Notes: generated by a model from the letters alone, not told the origin. A stretch of DNA of 64,000 bases from Parvularcula sp038745625 (GCA_038745625.1 JBCDLG010000002.1:1-64000); one strand, 5' to 3'; positions 34,961-44,118 are shown, counted from the stretch's first letter. Translations and numbers: made by a program.

Positions 34961-35679
34961 CGGCGCAAGTGATCCCGATGCGCCATGGCGGCGTTGATCC
35001 TGAAGACAGGGCAGCGGAGCTGGCGCGGCAATTCATCGGCGCGCGTGCTGAGGACATTCTTGAGCACGCGATCAATCACGCGTTTTTGGACGAGATTGCG
35101 CTCGTCAGCTCCTTCGGTGCGGAATCGGCGGTGCTGCTGCACCTGGTGAGCCGGGTGAACCCTGGCACACCGGTGGTTTTCCTTGAAACCCAGAAGCACT
35201 TTGCTCAGACGATCAGCTACCGGAAGAAGCTCTCAGCGCAACTTGGCCTCACCGATGTCCGGGATATCAAACCTGCTACGGAGGAAGTGGCGGCTGAGGA
35301 CCCCGGCGGCGATCTCTGGCGCCGGGACACTGATGCCTGTTGTAACTTGCGCAAAGTGCGACCGCTCAAAGGTGCGCTTGATGGGTTTGATGCTTGGATC
35401 ACGGGTCGCAAGGCGTTCCACAGCGAGGGCAGGGCGCTGCTTCCGACCTTTGAGTGGAACGGCACCCATTTCAAAGTGAACCCGATCGTCAGTTGGTCCC
35501 CGGACGATGTCAGCGCTTATGTCGAGGCCCATGACCTGCCGCCGCATCCGCTGATGGCGCAGGGCTACCCTTCGATTGGCTGCTGGCCCTGCACCCAACC
35601 GGTGGCGGAGGGCGATGACGTCCGCGCCGGTCGCTGGCGCGGCCAGGCCAAGACCGAATGCGGTATCCACGTCCGCTAA
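34957..35679 (+). CDS. cysH: Adenylyl-sulfate (APS) reductase, CysH family
   Basis: 240-residue reductase giving sulfite from activated sulfate. It carries the two cysteine pairs CC (C128, C129) and CWPC (C209, C212) that bind a 4Fe-4S cluster, which marks the APS-reducing subtype, plus the catalytic ECGIH near the C-terminus (C235). SSFGAESAVLLHL is the nucleotide P-loop-like motif. It overlaps the DUF934 gene by four bases and closes the operon. cysD/cysN (ATP sulfurylase) are not in the window. Confidence 0.95.
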   Translation: MTAQVIPMRHGGVDPEDRAAELARQFIGARAEDILEHAINHAFLDEIALVSSFGAESAVLLHLVSRVNPGTPVVFLETQKHFAQTISYRKKLSAQLGLTDVRDIKPATEEVAAEDPGGDLWRRDTDACCNLRKVRPLKGALDGFDAWITGRKAFHSEGRALLPTFEWNGTHFKVNPIVSWSPDDVSAYVEAHDLPPHPLMAQGYPSIGCWPCTQPVAEGDDVRAGRWRGQAKTECGIHVR

Positions 35680-35734
35680 GGCGCCCCGGCGGCACCACCT
35701 TGCGGTCGCCTCGCTGGAGGCTTAGCTCGGAGGG

Positions 35735-36106
35735 ATGGGTCAAGCACATCGCACCGCCAAAGGACCATCCCAGCGCCAGCTGCGCGCAGGCGAGCTGGTT
35801 CGCCATGAACTTGCGCAGATGTTTCAGCGCGAGGAGGTCCATGATGACCGCCTCACCGGGCGCAATGTGACCGTGACGGAGGTCGCAGCCTCCCCAGACC
35901 TCAAACAAGCGACGGTCTATGTCACCACGCTTGGGGGATTTGAGGTCGAGGAAACCGTGACCGCCTTGCGGGAGTCGGCATCGAAAATTCGCGGCGTCCT
36001 GGCGCCGAAGCTGTCGATGAAGTTCATCCCGCAGCTTCGCTTTGAAAAAGATGAGAGTTTTGACCGCGCAGATCGGATCACCGAACTGTTGAAAGGAAAT
36101 TCCTAG
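35735..36106 (+). CDS. rbfA: Ribosome-binding factor A
   Basis: 123-residue KH-fold protein that matures the 16S rRNA 5' end in 30S particles. SQRQLRAGELVRHELAQMFQ and SPDLKQATVYVTTLGG with LRFEKDESFDRADRI are the family blocks. It normally follows infB; here it follows cysH, so the nusA-infB-rbfA-truB cluster has been broken upstream. A GGAGG lies twelve bases before the ATG, with another GGAGGG directly against it. Confidence 0.92.
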   Translation: MGQAHRTAKGPSQRQLRAGELVRHELAQMFQREEVHDDRLTGRNVTVTEVAASPDLKQATVYVTTLGGFEVEETVTALRESASKIRGVLAPKLSMKFIPQLRFEKDESFDRADRITELLKGNS

Positions 36107-36198
36107 CGCTCACCCCTTCGAATTGTTAATATAGGGTTGATTGCTGGGCTGGCAGACGCAACAACGTTGAGGCGACGTTTGTCTGACGGAGGGTGGAG

Positions 36199-36582
36199 AT
36201 GTTTTTCAAACGTAAGAACCGTGACGATGACTTGGATGCTCAAGAAGAGTTCGAAGTCATCAAGGCAACCGTCGAAGGCACACAGCCGGAAGCCGTTGAA
36301 GAGCCTGAGCGTTCGATGACGGGCACCGCTGTTGCGCCGATTTCGAGCGAGGCGACCATTCGCCTGTTCCCGGGCTTTGAGCGCGAAGATTTCGAAGTGG
36401 GTTTTGCCGCTGACGTGAGCGCGCCGGCCCTGGTGATGCGCTGGAAGGACGGCGGCTCGTGGTTCACGATGCCGGCGATGTTCAACCGTGCTGTTCTCAC
36501 CGCGATGGACGAGAAAGAAAGCGCCAACGACCTGACCCGTCTTCTCCGCAGCTACGGTTACGACGTCGACGTCCAGGCATAA
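36199..36582 (+). CDS. Unknown small protein between rbfA and truB
   Basis: 127-residue soluble protein I do not recognise. It begins MFFKRKNRDDDLDAQEEFEV with a basic patch, has an acidic linker, then a compact domain with ATIRLFPGFEREDFEVGFAA and RWKDGGSWFTMPAMFNRAVL. No cysteine is present. The ATG at 36199 has GGAGGGTGG upstream. It has its own terminator at 36618, so it is probably transcribed apart from truB. Its insertion in the rbfA-truB interval is unusual. Confidence 0.68.
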   Translation: MFFKRKNRDDDLDAQEEFEVIKATVEGTQPEAVEEPERSMTGTAVAPISSEATIRLFPGFEREDFEVGFAADVSAPALVMRWKDGGSWFTMPAMFNRAVLTAMDEKESANDLTRLLRSYGYDVDVQA

Positions 36583-36617
36583 GCGCGCGGGGGCGCAACA
36601 TCCTCTTGACGGAACGA

Positions 36618-36649
36618 GGCCGGTGGGTAGACCCCCGGCCTTTTCTTTT
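36618..36649 (+). terminator. Rho-independent terminator before truB
   Basis: GGCCGG (36618-36623) pairs with CCGGCC (36635-36640), extended by GGG/CCC with one bulge, and is followed by TTTTCTTTT. It lies 35 bases after the unknown small gene. Confidence 0.8.
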
Positions 36650-36664
36650 GCCTGAGGAGGCGTG

Positions 36665-37627
36665 ATGGCACGGCGTAAAAAGGGTCGGCGGGTGCATGGC
36701 TGGCTGGTGCTCGACAAACCCTACGATTATGGATCGACCGAGGCCGTTTCGCGCATGAAATGGTTCGGTGAGGCCCAGAAAGCGGGCCATGCGGGCACGC
36801 TCGATCCGCTCGCGACGGGCATCCTGCCGATCGCCTTTGGCGAGGCGACCAAGACCGTGCCTTTCGTCCAAGACGGCGCGAAGACCTATCGCTTCACCGC
36901 GCGCTGGGGCGAGCGCACGGCCACCGATGACCGCGAGGGCGAGGTCGTCGAGACCAGCGATGTCCGGCCGACCAGGGATGCGATCGAGGCCGCATTGCCT
37001 GCTTTCGAAGGCACGATCGAGCAGCGCCCGCCCGCTTTCTCGGCCATCCTGGTCAATGGCGAGCGTGCCTATGATCTGGCGCGGGATGGGCAGGCCCCGG
37101 AACTGGAGCCGCGCACGGTGGAGATCGAGAGCTTCGATTTGGTCGAGCAGCCCGATGCGGATCACGCCGTCTTCGAGGCGGTGGTCGGCAAAGGCACCTA
37201 TGTTCGCGCTCTGGTGCGTGATCTTGCTGAGGCGCTGGGTACGGTGGCCCATGTCAGCCAACTTCGACGGACCCAGGTCGGCCCGTTTGGCGAGGACGAC
37301 GCGGTCACCATGGAAGAGGTCACGGGTCACGCCGCCACCGAACGGATCGGCGCCGAGGCACGGGATCACGACCGCTTCGATGAGTGTCTGGTGCCGCTCA
37401 GTGACGCGCTTGCTGACTATCCCAAAGAGAAGGTGAACGCGGGCGAGGCCAACCGCTTACGATCGGGACAGGGGATTGTGCTCGCGCCGCCGCGCGCAAA
37501 GACTCTTCGGGCCGGAGAACGGGGTGCTCTCGATGCCGTTCTTGCCGAAGACGACGCGGGCGCGGTGGCGCTTTGCAAGCTTGAGGGGCTGACGCTCGCC
37601 CCCACCAAGGTGTTCCAGCTGAACTAA
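36665..37627 (+). CDS. truB: tRNA pseudouridine-55 synthase
   Basis: 320-residue enzyme that makes pseudouridine 55 in the T loop of tRNAs. KKGRRVHGWLVLDKP and GHAGTLDPLATGILPI hold the catalytic aspartate D47. RPPAFSAILVNGERAYDLAR and GTYVRALVRDLAEALG are further TruB blocks. The ATG at 36665 is preferred over the GTG one codon upstream because GAGGAGG is then four bases away. The C-terminal 60 residues extend into a PUA-like tail. It is convergent with the PTS genes. Confidence 0.94.
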   Translation: MARRKKGRRVHGWLVLDKPYDYGSTEAVSRMKWFGEAQKAGHAGTLDPLATGILPIAFGEATKTVPFVQDGAKTYRFTARWGERTATDDREGEVVETSDVRPTRDAIEAALPAFEGTIEQRPPAFSAILVNGERAYDLARDGQAPELEPRTVEIESFDLVEQPDADHAVFEAVVGKGTYVRALVRDLAEALGTVAHVSQLRRTQVGPFGEDDAVTMEEVTGHAATERIGAEARDHDRFDECLVPLSDALADYPKEKVNAGEANRLRSGQGIVLAPPRAKTLRAGERGALDAVLAEDDAGAVALCKLEGLTLAPTKVFQLN

Positions 37628-37646
37628 GTCGTCAGTCTAAAGAGCG

Positions 37647-37931
37647 CTACGCCGGGTCTTCCTCATAGAAGCCCGCTTCGATCAGCGTTTTAAGCGCATC
37701 AAGCGCTGCGCCCGCGTCATCGCCTTCGGCTTTTAGCTGTACGCTTGAGCCCTTGCCCGCGCCCAGCATCAAGAGCGCCATCAGTGACCTGGCCCCCACC
37801 GTGGTGCCGTCCTTACTGACGGTCATCTTAGCACTGAATTTTGCCGCTTCTTCACAGATCTTGGAGGCAGCGCGTGCATGAAGCCCTCGGACATTGACGA
37901 TGGTGACCGACGCTTCCGCCACCTCGCTCAT
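37647..37931 (-). CDS. HPr phosphocarrier of the regulatory PTS
   Basis: 94-residue HPr-family protein. GLHARAASK holds the phospho-acceptor H18, and KDGTTVGARSLMALLMLGAGKG holds the region around the regulatory serine recognised by HprK. Its gene overlaps that of EIIA by four bases. No EII sugar permease is encoded here, so it is part of the nitrogen/carbon-signalling PTS of alphaproteobacteria rather than a transport system. The EI (PtsP) gene is elsewhere. Confidence 0.92.
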   Translation of the reverse strand: MSEVAEASVTIVNVRGLHARAASKICEEAAKFSAKMTVSKDGTTVGARSLMALLMLGAGKGSSVQLKAEGDDAGAALDALKTLIEAGFYEEDPA

Positions 37932-38347
37932 TCGCTGGCCTCTTCGCCTTTGAGAACCCAAGAGGCGACGTTGATATATTTCCGACCGGCGTCATGGGCG
38001 TCTTTGACGGCGTCGGCGATAGCCGTCTTCTCGCGATAGGCTTGCGGCGCCAATTTGATCAGCATGGGAAGATTAACTCCAGCGATCACTTCGCTCTTGG
38101 CCTCCTCCATCACCGCGATGGCGAGATTGGAGGGTGTGCCGCCGAACATATCGGTGAGGATGATGGCGCCATTGTCGCCGCCTGCTTCCTTCGCGGCGCG
38201 GACGATATCACGGCGGCGCTTTTCCATATCATCGTCAGCGCCAATGCACACCGACCGGAGGCCCTGCTGCGGCCCCACAACGTGAAGTGCTGCGAGAAGA
38301 AGCTCTTTGGCCAGATTGCCGTGGGTGACGACAACGATCCCAATCAT
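37928..38347 (-). CDS. PTS EIIA, mannose-family (regulatory EIIA)
   Basis: 139-residue EIIA of the Man family. MIGIVVVTHGNLAKELL places the phospho-acceptor H9, and IILTDMFGGTPSNLAIAVM is the conserved core. Related proteins in Rhizobiales (PtsM-like EIIA-Man) signal through HPr. GAGGA precedes the ATG at 38347. It overlaps HPr by four bases and follows hprK by eight. Confidence 0.92.
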   Translation of the reverse strand: MIGIVVVTHGNLAKELLLAALHVVGPQQGLRSVCIGADDDMEKRRRDIVRAAKEAGGDNGAIILTDMFGGTPSNLAIAVMEEAKSEVIAGVNLPMLIKLAPQAYREKTAIADAVKDAHDAGRKYINVASWVLKGEEASE

Positions 38348-38355
38348 GCTGGTCC

Positions 38356-38823
38356 TCAAATGGTGGTCGGTCCGGGCTCAAAACCGCACCACAGAGACTG
38401 CCCGGATGCAAGAGACCTGAGCGCCAATCTGAGGGCCGCGGCGTTGGCGCCGTCTGGCTCCACCGGAACCGTCTGTGCACCCAAAAGCGCCGCTTCCTTG
38501 CCCATGGTCGTTTCCTGCTCATCATCAACCGGCCCGAGGGTGACGATGAAGTCGATTGCCATCGGCGGCGCGCCGCGGACCTTGGCGATGCCAACCCCGC
38601 GCAAATGGAGGAGCGGCCCGGCCTCGGGCGCCACGGCCCAGCCGCAGCTATCAAAGGTGATGATATCGTCAGCGATGAGCCCCGTGCGCTGATGAGGACA
38701 ATGGGCGATCAGCTCCGCGGCGAGCCGGGACTTCCCGCTCCCCGGCGGTCCGACAAGCAGCACCCCGCGCAAGGGGCCTTCGAGATCCAGTGCCACACCA
38801 ATCGCGGTGCCGTGCAGCGCCAT
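38356..38823 (-). CDS. hprK: HPr kinase/phosphorylase, short alphaproteobacterial form
   Basis: 155-residue C-terminal-only HprK. It starts MALHGTAIGVAL and has the Walker A motif GPPGSGKS (residues 25-32) and LIADDIITF. The N-terminal domain of Firmicutes HprK is absent, as is normal in alphaproteobacteria. It phosphorylates HPr on serine. Its ATG shares two bases with the chvG stop, so the two are co-translated. Confidence 0.9.
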   Translation of the reverse strand: MALHGTAIGVALDLEGPLRGVLLVGPPGSGKSRLAAELIAHCPHQRTGLIADDIITFDSCGWAVAPEAGPLLHLRGVGIAKVRGAPPMAIDFIVTLGPVDDEQETTMGKEAALLGAQTVPVEPDGANAAALRLALRSLASGQSLWCGFEPGPTTI

Positions 38824-40490
38824 CAGGCAGAGCCGCCCTTATGGATCGGGATTTCAACGGAAAAACAGGCGCCGGTCGCGTCAGGATTGTCGGGATCCTT
38901 GACGTTGTCACACCAGACGTAGCCGCCATGACTTTTGACGATTTGCCGTGCGATCGCGAGACCCAAGCCTGAATTCGAGCCGAACGTCGCCCCATCCGGC
39001 CGCGAGGTGTAAAACCGGTTGAAGATACTCTCGAGGTTCTCCTCGGGCACGCCAGGTCCTTCGTCGGTAACGGTCAGCAGGAGAAGACCCTGGCGGTGTC
39101 CGTCATCTTTCTCAAGGGCCACAGTGACGGCGCCATTTTTCGGGCTGAAGCTTATGGCGTTATCGACGAGGTTGCGGATCACCCGGCCAAAGGCGCTGGG
39201 GGTCGCAAAGATCTTCGGGTCGTCCTCGGTGTCGTTCCAAAAATTGACGATTGGGCCGCCTGCGTCGGTGACGGCTTTGTAGGAGTTGGTGACATCGCTG
39301 ATCAGCTGCGCGGCGCTGATCACCCGGCGCTCTTCGGTGGCGAGCTGGGCATCGAGCCTAGAGGCGCTGGAGATGTCGGAGATCAGCCGGTCGAGGCGAT
39401 CGACATCGTTGCTGATCACCTCAAGGAGCCGCTCGCGCTGGGTGTCCGTTTTGCACTTATCGAGTGTTTCGACCGCGCTTCGCAGCGATGTGAGCGGGTT
39501 TTTCATCTCGTGGCTCACATCGGCGGCGAAGCTATCGATGTTCTCAATGCGTTCGACCAGCGCCGCGGTCATGGCACGGAACGACCGGCTGAGGCGGCCC
39601 ACCTCGTCAGGACGGTGATCAAAATCGGGGATCCGTACCCGTCCTGCGCGCCCGACCGAGGCGGCGATCCGGTCCGCGGCAATCGACAGCTCACGGATCG
39701 GTTGCGAGACGGCCGCTGTCAAGATTAGGGCGGAGATGGATGCCGTTGCCAGGGTGAGGATCACCACCGGCAAGAGGGCGCGGCGCACGCGTTGGCTGGC
39801 CACTTCGAAGTCCCGCGTCTCTGCCACCAAAGCGCCTGTGATGGCCCCTGTGTCTTTGTCGGTGATGGGTAGGCTGATGGTTGCGGTGAGGACGCCATTT
39901 TCCGAGAGCCGCAGCGAGCTCACATCCGTGCCCTCTGCGAGGACGGGTGCGGCGAGTTCATCCTCAAGCGTGCGTTCGGTGGCCCGCTCGCGCAAGGGCG
40001 CATCAAAGATCCATGTCTCGAGCCGCGAGGCGAGGCTGCGGGAGAGATCGCTCGGCAGCGCTTGCGCAGGCAGCGCGTCGGGGATCGGCTGCGCCTTGGG
40101 GGCGTAGTCGCCGGCGACCTCGGTTTCAGCGATGAGCGCCGGGCGGCCGCCGACGCCTTGATAAAGCGCAATGCGTCCCTCGAACCCGATCGCAGCATCC
40201 AGCAGCACCTGGCCAGCGCGATCTGGGTTCTCGAAACATCCACGTCCCCCGCACACCCGGTCATGTTCGATCAGTGTACGGGCGAAAACCGCTTGGCGCT
40301 CAAGCAGCTCCATCTGGTTGGTGACCAAGGCATCGCGATAGGCGCCAAGCCCCATGGCGCCTAAGACCAGGAGGATCAGCCCGATCGTGTTGCCGAGAAT
40401 AAGCGCCGCGCCGAACCGGCTGGGCCGTGCCACATAAGACGCAAACCCGCGCCATTGCTGACGCGGGGCCTCCCGCCGCGTGGCCCGCAT
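38823..40490 (-). CDS. chvG: Sensor histidine kinase ChvG/ExoS
   Basis: 555-residue membrane kinase. Spans lie at residues about 28-50 and 238-262, with a periplasmic sensor between (residues 51-235) and a HAMP domain after. The phospho-acceptor is H327 in FAADVSHEMKNPLTS, and the N- and G-boxes (IRNLVDNAISFSP, TDEGPGVPEE, SGLGLAIARQ) follow. Starting at the ATG 40490 leaves 28 bases to chvI; no strong ribosome site is visible, so another upstream start cannot be excluded. In alphaproteobacteria ChvG-ChvI responds to acid pH and envelope stress. Confidence 0.94.
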   Translation of the reverse strand: MRATRREAPRQQWRGFASYVARPSRFGAALILGNTIGLILLVLGAMGLGAYRDALVTNQMELLERQAVFARTLIEHDRVCGGRGCFENPDRAGQVLLDAAIGFEGRIALYQGVGGRPALIAETEVAGDYAPKAQPIPDALPAQALPSDLSRSLASRLETWIFDAPLRERATERTLEDELAAPVLAEGTDVSSLRLSENGVLTATISLPITDKDTGAITGALVAETRDFEVASQRVRRALLPVVILTLATASISALILTAAVSQPIRELSIAADRIAASVGRAGRVRIPDFDHRPDEVGRLSRSFRAMTAALVERIENIDSFAADVSHEMKNPLTSLRSAVETLDKCKTDTQRERLLEVISNDVDRLDRLISDISSASRLDAQLATEERRVISAAQLISDVTNSYKAVTDAGGPIVNFWNDTEDDPKIFATPSAFGRVIRNLVDNAISFSPKNGAVTVALEKDDGHRQGLLLLTVTDEGPGVPEENLESIFNRFYTSRPDGATFGSNSGLGLAIARQIVKSHGGYVWCDNVKDPDNPDATGACFSVEIPIHKGGSA

Positions 40491-40518
40491 GGGGCGCGCG
40501 TGCCGGGTGCGCGAGGTG

Positions 40519-41214
40519 TTAGTCGCACTTATATTTGTAGCCCACGCCATAAAGTGTCTCGATACCGTCGAAGCTTTGGTCGACGACGCGGAATTTCTTC
40601 CGTATCCGTTTGATATGGCTGTCGATGGTCCGATCATCGACATAGACCTGGTCGTCATACGCTGCGTCCATCAGCGCGTCGCGGGATTTGACGAAGCCAG
40701 GGCGGGCGGCGAGGGCCTGGAGGATCAAAAACTCCGTGACCGTCAGGGTGACGCGCTCACCTTTCCAGCTGCAGGCGTGCTGCGGCGGGTCGAGGGTGAG
40801 GCTGCCGCGGCGCATGATCTGGTTCTGCTCGTCGCGGGCCTCGTTCGGCGCGGTGGTCGCGCGACGGAGGACGGCTTTGACGCGCTCAAGCAGCAGGCGC
40901 TGGCTGAACGGCTTTCGGACATAGTCGTCCGCGCCCATGGTCAGGCCGAGGGCCTCGTCGATCTCGTCGTCTTTGGAGGTCAGAAAGATGAACGGAACGG
41001 AGCTGTCCTGGCGCAAGCGGCGCAAGAGCTCGACCCCGTCCATGCGCGGCATTTTAATGTCAGAAACAATCAGATCGGGTGATTTACCAAGAATGCCGTC
41101 CAGCGCCGACGCCCCATCCGTGAAGGTGGTGACGCCATAGCCTTCAGCCTCCAACGCGATGGAGACTGAGGTCAGGATGTTCTCGTCATCATCGATCAAA
41201 GCGATGGACGCCAT
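40519..41214 (-). CDS. chvI: Response regulator ChvI, OmpR family
   Basis: 231-residue OmpR-type regulator. The receiver has IDDDENIL at the acidic pocket, phospho-acceptor D52 in SDIKMPRMDG and KPFSQRLLLERVKAVLRR. The winged-helix DNA-binding domain follows (LTVTEFLILQALAARPGFVKSRDALM split into the LTVTEF recognition start, and RTIDSHIKRIRKKF). GGGAGGG lies eight bases before the ATG at 41214. It heads the chvI-chvG-hprK-EIIA-HPr operon. Confidence 0.95.
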   Translation of the reverse strand: MASIALIDDDENILTSVSIALEAEGYGVTTFTDGASALDGILGKSPDLIVSDIKMPRMDGVELLRRLRQDSSVPFIFLTSKDDEIDEALGLTMGADDYVRKPFSQRLLLERVKAVLRRATTAPNEARDEQNQIMRRGSLTLDPPQHACSWKGERVTLTVTEFLILQALAARPGFVKSRDALMDAAYDDQVYVDDRTIDSHIKRIRKKFRVVDQSFDGIETLYGVGYKYKCD

Positions 41215-41288
41215 GTGCGTGACCCTCCCAAGACCGACCCCGCAACAGCGTAGGTCTACCAAGGAAAGGTGTGGGGGGTGTTAAGCTA

Positions 41289-43661
41289 TCACGTAGGAAT
41301 GCGAGCGCCCGTGTAGTCGAGCTTTGTCCTTGGCTCTAGCGTGGGGAAGCGCGCTTGCAGCCACTCCATTTCCCATTCGGTCCCCAGGCCAATGGCTGCA
41401 CAGCTGTCTTCCGTAATGATCACAGGGTTTGGCGTGGCGAGGTACTCGCTTTCAAACGGTTGTCCGAAAAGGCTGCCGGGTTGCATGCTTTGGACACCTT
41501 GGCGCCGCAACTGGCCGCAAGCATAGGCCTGGATGCGTTCGCGGAAGTTTTGGTGGAAGCAAGGTTTGAGGTTCATCGGCTGACCGTCAGGGCCGATAGG
41601 TTGGCTGATGGGGCTGCGGACGCATGCTGCTTCCTGCATAAAGCTCTCGACGTTTTGTTGATGTTCTGGGCTGACGAGCACGGTCTCAGGGGTGAGGGGT
41701 GCGAGGGCCTGGGCGTTGCTTTCGCCCAATTCATAGTCACGTCCGGTGTATTGAGGGACGCAAAGGCTCGCTGGTGGGCTGTTGCTGTTTGCCATCCTGA
41801 TAAGGGGTGCAAAACAGGCATTGTCAGCAATCAGAAGATGCTCATTGGCCGGAATGGACTCTGGCCATTGCGCACCAGAGGCAACGGCCTTTGCGATATC
41901 GACGCCGAACAGCAAAGAGAATCTGAAATCTGCCTCGATCAAGGTGGTGCCCCGCAGGACGGAGTTCACCACCTGGGCTTTATAAAAATTCACATCACGC
42001 AAACTGGCGTTGCTGAAGTGAGAACCAGAGAGATAGGCTTGCTCAAGTCTGGCATCTTCCAGGCTTGCCTCAAAAAAATCAGCATTCACAATATCAGTAA
42101 ACTGAAGCTCTGCTTGCTGGAGTCTGCCACCATTGAGGATCGTGCCAACCAGTTTGGCGCTCTTCATATCGGCGCCGCTGAGATTGGCGCCGACCAAACG
42201 GGTATCTGATAAATCAGCTGCTATCAGGTTGATGTCCTGAAGCTGCGGCCTCTGGTCTAAGCTCATGCCATGCATGCCAAGGTAGGCGCCGGAGAGATTG
42301 GCCCCAGCCAAGACCGTGCCGTCAAATGTGACCAATGTCATGTCGGTCTCAGACAGATTGGCGAGGGTGAGATCAGCATGGGTGAGGTTGGCTGAAGGCA
42401 GTTTCGCCTTGGCCAGGTGGGCGCCGAAAAGGTCTGCTGCTGTGAGGTCACTACCGCTCAAAAGCACGCACGGCGCAACCGCGTTTCGGAGCTGAGCAAA
42501 GCGCATCTGCCGTCCGCTCAAATTGAGCTGCGTGTTGAACCGCCCACTGGCAGCGTTGCAAAGCTGCTTGGTGGCGTCGCTGAGTCGCTGACGACCGGCG
42601 CGCTGCGCTTCGGTGAAGGGGCTGAGGGTGTCATTAGCAATCGTCCCGCTACGGAGCCCTGGGCAAATCGTGGGAGCGACATCGGGATTTATCAGGCAAT
42701 AGGTGGTGCTATCGCCGATCCGTGGCAGCAAGGCCCCGGCTATGGAGCCTTGTTGTTTGCCGGAGAGCCCCAAGACGGAATCGCGTCCGCGCCAACGTTC
42801 ATAGGCTATAGATTCAATGGTTTTGGCCCCAGCTGCCTCGGCTACAGGCGGCGCGGCGTTGAAAAGCGCCACTCGAGTCATCGCAATCATGATGCCTGTA
42901 CCGCCAATCAACAGCAGAACCAGTGATTGCGCGACGGTGCCGATCAGTGCGCGCAGATGCCCGGCGCGCCGTAGGCCAAAGCGGAAGATGATCAAAAAGA
43001 CCGCATCAAGAATGACCAAGCCGCCATGGAGCAAGGTCATCCACCCAATACCCACAGGTGCGAACCGCTGCATGGTGATGAAAAGAAGCGCCAAAGGTCC
43101 CAAGAATATTGTCAATGTAATGACAAAGGCCATGGCGCCACGAATGATGTGTCGGCCCTTGGGCCCAGCGACAACCATCGTAAAATCGTACGGGTAAAGA
43201 AGATTTTGGAATGCATGGACCGCCTCGCCGTCTTCACCATCGAACCTCGTTGCGAGTTGCCGGGTCTGTTCTTCTGCCTTCTTTTTCAGTGACCAGAGCT
43301 TGATCAGCAAGTTGAGGTGAAAGGCCACCACAAAGGCGGGCGCGAGGATATAGAATTCAACGACTGGAACTTGCGTGCCGATGATGGGCAGTTCGATGCC
43401 AGCGTTCAGGAGCAAGGTTTCTTGAGTGGTGCCGAAGACAGCGATGGCCACATACGCGCTCAGGGTCAGGAAATAGGTGAACAGACCTCGGGTAAGCTTA
43501 GACGATTCGTCCACCGCCCCGACGGCGAGGGTGACTTGCCCCCACCAGGGCTCTTTGCCGGTGCTGGCCGGCGCCTCGGCCTTTTCCATGGTCCGTCCGG
43601 TGGAGAATTTGGATGTCAGCTTTCCCAGCATGCCCGCCCCCGCGAATGCAGGATCGATCAT
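41289..43661 (-). CDS. Membrane-anchored pentapeptide-repeat protein
   Basis: 790-residue protein with five membrane spans (about residues 61-77, 103-122, 174-196, 207-228 and 243-262), then about 110 residues of linker, then a pentapeptide-repeat solenoid from about 380 to 590 with A(D/N)L-type repeats (ADLTHADLTLANLSETDM, GANLSGADMKSAKL). The C-terminal 190 residues are Cys- and Pro-containing, with CFAPLI, CVPQYTG, CVRSPISQ, CFHQNF and CGQLRRQ. Such solenoids are right-handed beta helices that mimic DNA or scaffold partners; the function is not known. The cytoplasmic or periplasmic side of the repeats is unclear. Confidence 0.85.
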   Translation of the reverse strand: MIDPAFAGAGMLGKLTSKFSTGRTMEKAEAPASTGKEPWWGQVTLAVGAVDESSKLTRGLFTYFLTLSAYVAIAVFGTTQETLLLNAGIELPIIGTQVPVVEFYILAPAFVVAFHLNLLIKLWSLKKKAEEQTRQLATRFDGEDGEAVHAFQNLLYPYDFTMVVAGPKGRHIIRGAMAFVITLTIFLGPLALLFITMQRFAPVGIGWMTLLHGGLVILDAVFLIIFRFGLRRAGHLRALIGTVAQSLVLLLIGGTGIMIAMTRVALFNAAPPVAEAAGAKTIESIAYERWRGRDSVLGLSGKQQGSIAGALLPRIGDSTTYCLINPDVAPTICPGLRSGTIANDTLSPFTEAQRAGRQRLSDATKQLCNAASGRFNTQLNLSGRQMRFAQLRNAVAPCVLLSGSDLTAADLFGAHLAKAKLPSANLTHADLTLANLSETDMTLVTFDGTVLAGANLSGAYLGMHGMSLDQRPQLQDINLIAADLSDTRLVGANLSGADMKSAKLVGTILNGGRLQQAELQFTDIVNADFFEASLEDARLEQAYLSGSHFSNASLRDVNFYKAQVVNSVLRGTTLIEADFRFSLLFGVDIAKAVASGAQWPESIPANEHLLIADNACFAPLIRMANSNSPPASLCVPQYTGRDYELGESNAQALAPLTPETVLVSPEHQQNVESFMQEAACVRSPISQPIGPDGQPMNLKPCFHQNFRERIQAYACGQLRRQGVQSMQPGSLFGQPFESEYLATPNPVIITEDSCAAIGLGTEWEMEWLQARFPTLEPRTKLDYTGARIPT

Positions 43662-43688
43662 GCATCACTGAGGGTCCCTCGGGAAGTC

Positions 43689-43979
43689 TTAAGGCCGGAG
43701 CCCGTCGATGAAGTCGGCCATGGCGACGTCGCGTTCGGAGAGGCCGCCCGCGTCGTGGGTGGTGAGGGTGATCTCGACGCGGTTATAGACATTGAACCAC
43801 TCAGGGTGGTGGTCGGTCTGCTCGGCGAACAGGGCGACCTGGCTCATAAAGGCCCAGGCCTGTTTGAAATTCTCGAACTGCACCGTGGTCTTGGCGGCGT
43901 CCTTGCCGACGACCTCCGACCACGCTGTGTGCGATTTGAAGAAGGCGGAGCGGGCGGCGGGATCGAGTTTGGCAACCAT
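43689..43979 (-). CDS. phhB: 4a-hydroxytetrahydrobiopterin dehydratase
   Basis: 96-residue pterin carbinolamine dehydratase. The signature TDHHPEWFNVYNRV carries the catalytic H57-H58 and W61. The ATG at 43979 gives the family's usual length. It recycles tetrahydrobiopterin for aromatic amino acid hydroxylases, or has a coactivator-like (DCoH) role; no phhA is here. It is upstream of, and divergent from, the DUF1036 gene. Confidence 0.93.
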   Translation of the reverse strand: MVAKLDPAARSAFFKSHTAWSEVVGKDAAKTTVQFENFKQAWAFMSQVALFAEQTDHHPEWFNVYNRVEITLTTHDAGGLSERDVAMADFIDGLRP

Positions 43980-44118
43980 GGAAAGGGAGCTAGAGCGCCG
44001 CCGCGCCTGCGCCAACCCGCCAGATGAAGCTTTGGCGGCAATGGCGCGCGGGCGGTTGATCCTGACGGGCGAATAGACGACAAGAGCGTGATCCACGATC
44101 AACGTTAACGGGCCCGCC

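Noticed and set aside
36126..36140. CtrA-like TTAA-N7-TTGA upstream of the small unknown gene
   Set aside because: One mismatch to the TTAA-N7-TTAA box and no second site; chance occurrence is likely.
36497..37369. Reverse open frame over truB
   Set aside because: truB has full catalytic motifs on the forward strand, and the reverse frame has none.
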